This document shows, piece after piece, positions 61,278 to 64,000 of a DNA stretch of 64,000 bases; the first letter of the stretch is position 1, and each line of letters starts with the position of its first letter. The stretch lies in contig UQVC01000012.1 in assembly GCA_900544395.1 (NCBI GenBank), positions 1 to 64,000 on the forward strand. Reading direction: 5' to 3'. The notes beneath the pieces were generated by a model. That model did not search any database and had not been told where the DNA came from. It saw nothing but the letters and a program-made list of their open reading frames with translations. The translations under genes were made by a program, and so were the position numbers. This DNA is from an uncultured Ruminococcus sp. (lineage in GTDB: Bacteria > Bacillota > Clostridia > Lachnospirales > Lachnospiraceae).

Positions 61278-61306
61278 ATTATACGGTGTATTTTTATCTT
61301 TGTCAA
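61278..61306 (-). promoter_or_regulatory. Promoter of ilvBN
   Basis: Consensus TTGACA (61306-61301), 17-base spacer, TATAAT (61283-61278). Confidence 0.85.
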
Positions 61307-61355
61307 TTCCCTTTTCTTGATGTTTTTTAACATCATTTTGCTTCTCTATATCCTC

Positions 61356-62183
61356 TTATCGTTTTCTCCCATTTTTCACTGCACCAATCCCACTGTAAAG
61401 TGCCAGAGCCGCCATATTGACTATCACAACACTGGCTCCTGCCGGTGTTGCGTACACATAAGAGATCGTCACTCCCAGGATCAGACATACAACGGATACG
61501 ATCGCAGAATTTAAGATCACGCCCTTAAAATTTTTGAACACCCGCATAGAAGTCAATGCCGGAAAGATCACCAGACTGGAAATCAAAAGCGCTCCCATCA
61601 TCCGCATGCCCAACACGATTGTAACTGCTGTCAGGACTGCGATCAGCGTATTGTACAGATTGGATCTGACTCCGGTCGCCAGTGCGAACGTCTCATCAAA
61701 CGTAATGGCAAAAATCTTATTGTAAAAAAATAAATATAATACCAGCACTGCCAGTGATAACACCATACTTAATTGTACATCGGTCCCGCTCATGGCAAGA
61801 ATGCTCCCAAACATGTAATTATACACGTCGGTATTCATTCCTGTAGTCATAGAGATCACCATGATCCCGATCGCCAAAGCGCCCGTGGAGATCAGCGCGA
61901 TCGCCGCATCTCCTTTGATCTTGCTGCTGCCGCTGATGCGAAGCAGCAGCACCGCCGCCACGACCACCACAGGAATGGCTACTGCCAGTGGAGCCGCATT
62001 CAGCGCTGCCGCCACTGCCATGGCGCCAAATCCTACATGGGAAAGCCCGTCTCCGATCATGGAATATCGTTTCAGCACCAGACTCACACCCAGAAGTGCC
62101 GAACATAACGCGACCAGAGAACCTACCAGAAAAGCTCGCACCATAAACGGATAAGACAGCATTTCTGCTACCGTATCAAACAT
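61356..62183 (-). CDS. znuB: Zinc ABC transporter permease
   Basis: 275 residues, about eight helices, ABC-3 family (G-D-G-L-S-H-V-G-F-G-A-M-A, typical of metal permeases). ATG at 62183 follows GGGAGGTGAGATGG; the open frame extends further but without a ribosome site. Overlaps znuC by eight bases. Confidence 0.92.
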   Translation of the reverse strand: MFDTVAEMLSYPFMVRAFLVGSLVALCSALLGVSLVLKRYSMIGDGLSHVGFGAMAVAAALNAAPLAVAIPVVVVAAVLLLRISGSSKIKGDAAIALISTGALAIGIMVISMTTGMNTDVYNYMFGSILAMSGTDVQLSMVLSLAVLVLYLFFYNKIFAITFDETFALATGVRSNLYNTLIAVLTAVTIVLGMRMMGALLISSLVIFPALTSMRVFKNFKGVILNSAIVSVVCLILGVTISYVYATPAGASVVIVNMAALALYSGIGAVKNGRKR

Positions 62184-62886
62184 CCATCTCACCTCCCAGA
62201 AATTTCCTTCCTGCCTCGCTGTTTCGATATGCTTCTGTAGTCCCCCAGAATCTGGCACTCTCCTGTAAGTGCAGGATATGGCTTGCATACTGCAGGGCGC
62301 TTTCAATATCATGGGACACCATGACCACTGCAATTTCAGATTCTTTGTTGATCCGTTCGATCAGCTGATAAAATTCTGTAGTTACCAAAGGATCCAGTCC
62401 TGTTACCGGTTCATCCAGAAGAAGCAGCTTTTTCGTGGCACAAAGTGCTCGTGCCAGCAGCACTCTTTGTTTCTGTCCCCCGGACAGATCCCGGAAACAC
62501 TGATGCTCCATCGTGCGAATCCCCAAAAGTTCCATATTCTCTCTGGCTGCCTGTTTATCCACCGCACTGTAAAACGGCTTCCAGCCGCGGCTGTTGAGCC
62601 TTCCGGAAAGCACCACTTCGTATACGCTGGCCGGAAAATCTCTCTGTACCACAGTCTGCTGGGGAAGATATCCGATCTCGTTTTGTTTCAGTCCATCTCC
62701 CAGCAGAATCTGTCCCTGAAAGGGCTGCTTCAAACCAAGAAGGCTTTTTACCAGCGTGCTCTTCCCGGAACCGTTCTCTCCTACGATACACAGATAATCT
62801 CCCTGCTCGATCTGAAAGGACAGATCTTTTACCACAGTCTGCCCTTCGTATGCGATTGAAATCCCGTCACATTGTATCAATGCCAT
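62176..62886 (-). CDS. znuC: Zinc ABC transporter ATP-binding protein
   Basis: 236 residues. Walker A G-E-N-G-S-G-K-S-T, signature L-S-G-G-Q-K-Q-R, Walker B L-L-L-D-E-P. Its ATG follows directly on the znuA stop (TAAATG), so the genes are coupled. Confidence 0.93.
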   Translation of the reverse strand: MALIQCDGISIAYEGQTVVKDLSFQIEQGDYLCIVGENGSGKSTLVKSLLGLKQPFQGQILLGDGLKQNEIGYLPQQTVVQRDFPASVYEVVLSGRLNSRGWKPFYSAVDKQAARENMELLGIRTMEHQCFRDLSGGQKQRVLLARALCATKKLLLLDEPVTGLDPLVTTEFYQLIERINKESEIAVVMVSHDIESALQYASHILHLQESARFWGTTEAYRNSEAGRKFLGGEMDV

Positions 62887-63903
62887 TTAGTTCAAAGCCT
62901 CCTTCAATGTCTCTACATTCTTTTTCATCATGCTCAGATAAGTCTCTCCTTCGGCAAATTCCCTGACTGTCAGATTATGACAGCTGTAAAATGTCCGCAC
63001 TTCTGCATGGGTCGTCTCTGCAATGGCATTGGCAATATTTTCATTGCTCAATTCCATCTTCAGAACCACCGGAATCTGCTCTTCTTTCACCTTGTTGATC
63101 AGAAATGCCATGGTTGCTGCGCTTGGTTCTGTATCCGATGCACAGCCGGGAAATGCCGCATAGTAATCCAGGTCATAGGCATCTGCAAAATAACGGAAGG
63201 GAAACCGGTCTCCAAAAAGAAGAACCTCTCTTTTGGCAGATTGTACCACCTCACGGAATGCATCATCCAGCGCTTCCAGTTGTTTTTCATATGCTTCTTT
63301 GTTTTCTTCATACTCTGCCTGATGCTCCGGATCCAGTCCGGCAAGTTCTTCTGTGATCCTTTCCACGATGGAAATAGCATTTTTAGGAGACGTCCATACG
63401 TGCTCATCCGGTGTCATGGTCTCATGGGATCCGTGATCTGACTCCTGATCTGCTTCCTCTTCTCCATGCTCATGGCCTCGCTCCTCTTTCATGCCTTCTA
63501 CATGTTCTTCATTGACGGTTTCCACGCAGTCGATCAGCCGAAGCTGCCGGATCTTTTCCGTGTCAATGGATTCCAGAATGTCTTCCACCCACTCGTCATT
63601 CTCTCCGCCTACATAAATAAACAGATCGCAGTTCTGGATCTTCAAAATATCCTGCGGCGTGGGCTCATAGGAATGGGTCTCTTCTCCTGGCTTTAACAGC
63701 ATGGAAACTTCTGCATGTTTCCCGGCGATCTGACGGACAAAATCATACTGTGGAAAAATGGTCGTCACAACACGCAGTGTATCTTCTCTATTTTCGGATT
63801 CTTCACTCACATGCCGGCATCCGGACACACCGATCATCAGGACAACTGCTGTCAGCAGCAAGAGCGCCGCTTTTCCCCTGTATGCTCTGAAAGATTTCAT
63901 CAT
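62887..63903 (-). CDS. znuA: Zinc-binding lipoprotein of ABC transporter
   Basis: About 338 residues. Lipobox V-S-G-C after a hydrophobic signal, ZnuA-type fold with H-S-Y-E-P-T-P-Q-D and a His/Glu-rich loop (H-G-H-E-H-G region near 150-165: E-R-G-H-E-H-G-E-E) typical of zinc-specific members. The start is uncertain: ATG at 63903 gives a normal signal peptide but a poor ribosome site; a GTG at 63918 overlaps the upstream stop (GTGA). Confidence 0.9.
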   Translation of the reverse strand: MMKSFRAYRGKAALLLLTAVVLMIGVSGCRHVSEESENREDTLRVVTTIFPQYDFVRQIAGKHAEVSMLLKPGEETHSYEPTPQDILKIQNCDLFIYVGGENDEWVEDILESIDTEKIRQLRLIDCVETVNEEHVEGMKEERGHEHGEEEADQESDHGSHETMTPDEHVWTSPKNAISIVERITEELAGLDPEHQAEYEENKEAYEKQLEALDDAFREVVQSAKREVLLFGDRFPFRYFADAYDLDYYAAFPGCASDTEPSAATMAFLINKVKEEQIPVVLKMELSNENIANAIAETTHAEVRTFYSCHNLTVREFAEGETYLSMMKKNVETLKEALN

Positions 63904-63914
63904 ACCGCCTGCTT

Positions 63915-64000
63915 TCACGATTGACGCTCATAGGTGGTGAAGACATACTCCAGATCAAAGCAGGTATGTTCCTCACTGACCTCTGTCATCTTCCATTCTT
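63915..64000 (-). CDS. C-terminal end of an upstream gene, partial
   Basis: The last 28 codons of a gene entering from the right edge, ending F-D-L-E-Y-V-F-T-T-Y-E-R-Q-S and TGA. It overlaps the GTG at 63918, so it probably belongs to the zinc operon. Too short for a family call. Confidence 0.5.
   Translation of the reverse strand, partial: EWKMTEVSEEHTCFDLEYVFTTYERQS

Noticed and set aside
61180..61300. T-box riboswitch before ilvBN
   Set aside because: The conserved T-box sequence AGGGTGGNACCGCG and the required leader length are missing.

Overview
The window reads as chromosomal DNA of a low-to-moderate GC Gram-positive gut anaerobe, most likely a Lachnospiraceae member in the Ruminococcus gnavus/torques, Dorea or Blautia neighbourhood. 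This rests on protein content only (CdaA/CdaR, HprK with HPr-Ser, YhgE/Pip pair, DUF1846, GH95 fucosidase, GBS-Bsp-repeat amidase, AGGAGG ribosome sites). Species is not certain. Almost everything from 1 to 43.4 kb is read from the minus strand; plus-strand genes are tRNA-Thr, DUF1846, pyrG and one ABC exporter.

Layout: (1) 0-11 kb is a surface-polysaccharide region: start of an export permease, dTDP-rhamnose genes rfbC/A/B, a 1307-residue wall hydrolase with seven GBS-Bsp repeats, then a GtrB-like glycosyltransferase, a GT-C-like membrane protein and an LtaS-like phosphoglycerol transferase. Together they resemble the streptococcal rhamnose-polysaccharide loci that carry side-chain and glycerol-phosphate modules. 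(2) 11-20 kb is housekeeping: nucleotidyltransferase, HPr, c-di-AMP synthase operon, comF, recD2, mreB. (3) 20-28.8 kb holds uvrA and uvrB, but uvrB is interrupted in an unusual way: the first 90 codons occur twice, about 3.4 kb apart and about 89% identical, and between them lie three accessory genes (YhcG-like nuclease, PD-(D/E)XK-like protein, DUF2971) plus decayed gene fragments. (4) 28.8-33.5 kb is a probable MATE-TetR-NSS transporter-threonine aldolase unit followed by tRNA-Thr. (5) 33.6-42.3 kb: glucokinase, hprK, uvrC, GH95 fucosidase, ftsH. (6) 42.4-43.9 kb: yjdF with a structured leader, a small membrane protein and a probable decayed type I toxin/antisense RNA locus. (7) 43.9-64 kb: DUF1846, pyrG, VanZ, PAP2, dus, two YhgE/Pip proteins, a MATE pump with an apparent leader-peptide attenuator, an ABC exporter, ilvE, ilvBN with a structured leader, and a zinc ABC transporter.

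Most interesting points: the uvrB-flanked island, which could excise by homologous recombination and which separates the intact uvrB from its ancestral promoter; the Gac-like rhamnan decoration set; the MATE leader with an overlapping upstream ORF and a terminator; and a possible pseudoknot in the yjdF leader. All calls come from reading the sequence; no database search was run.
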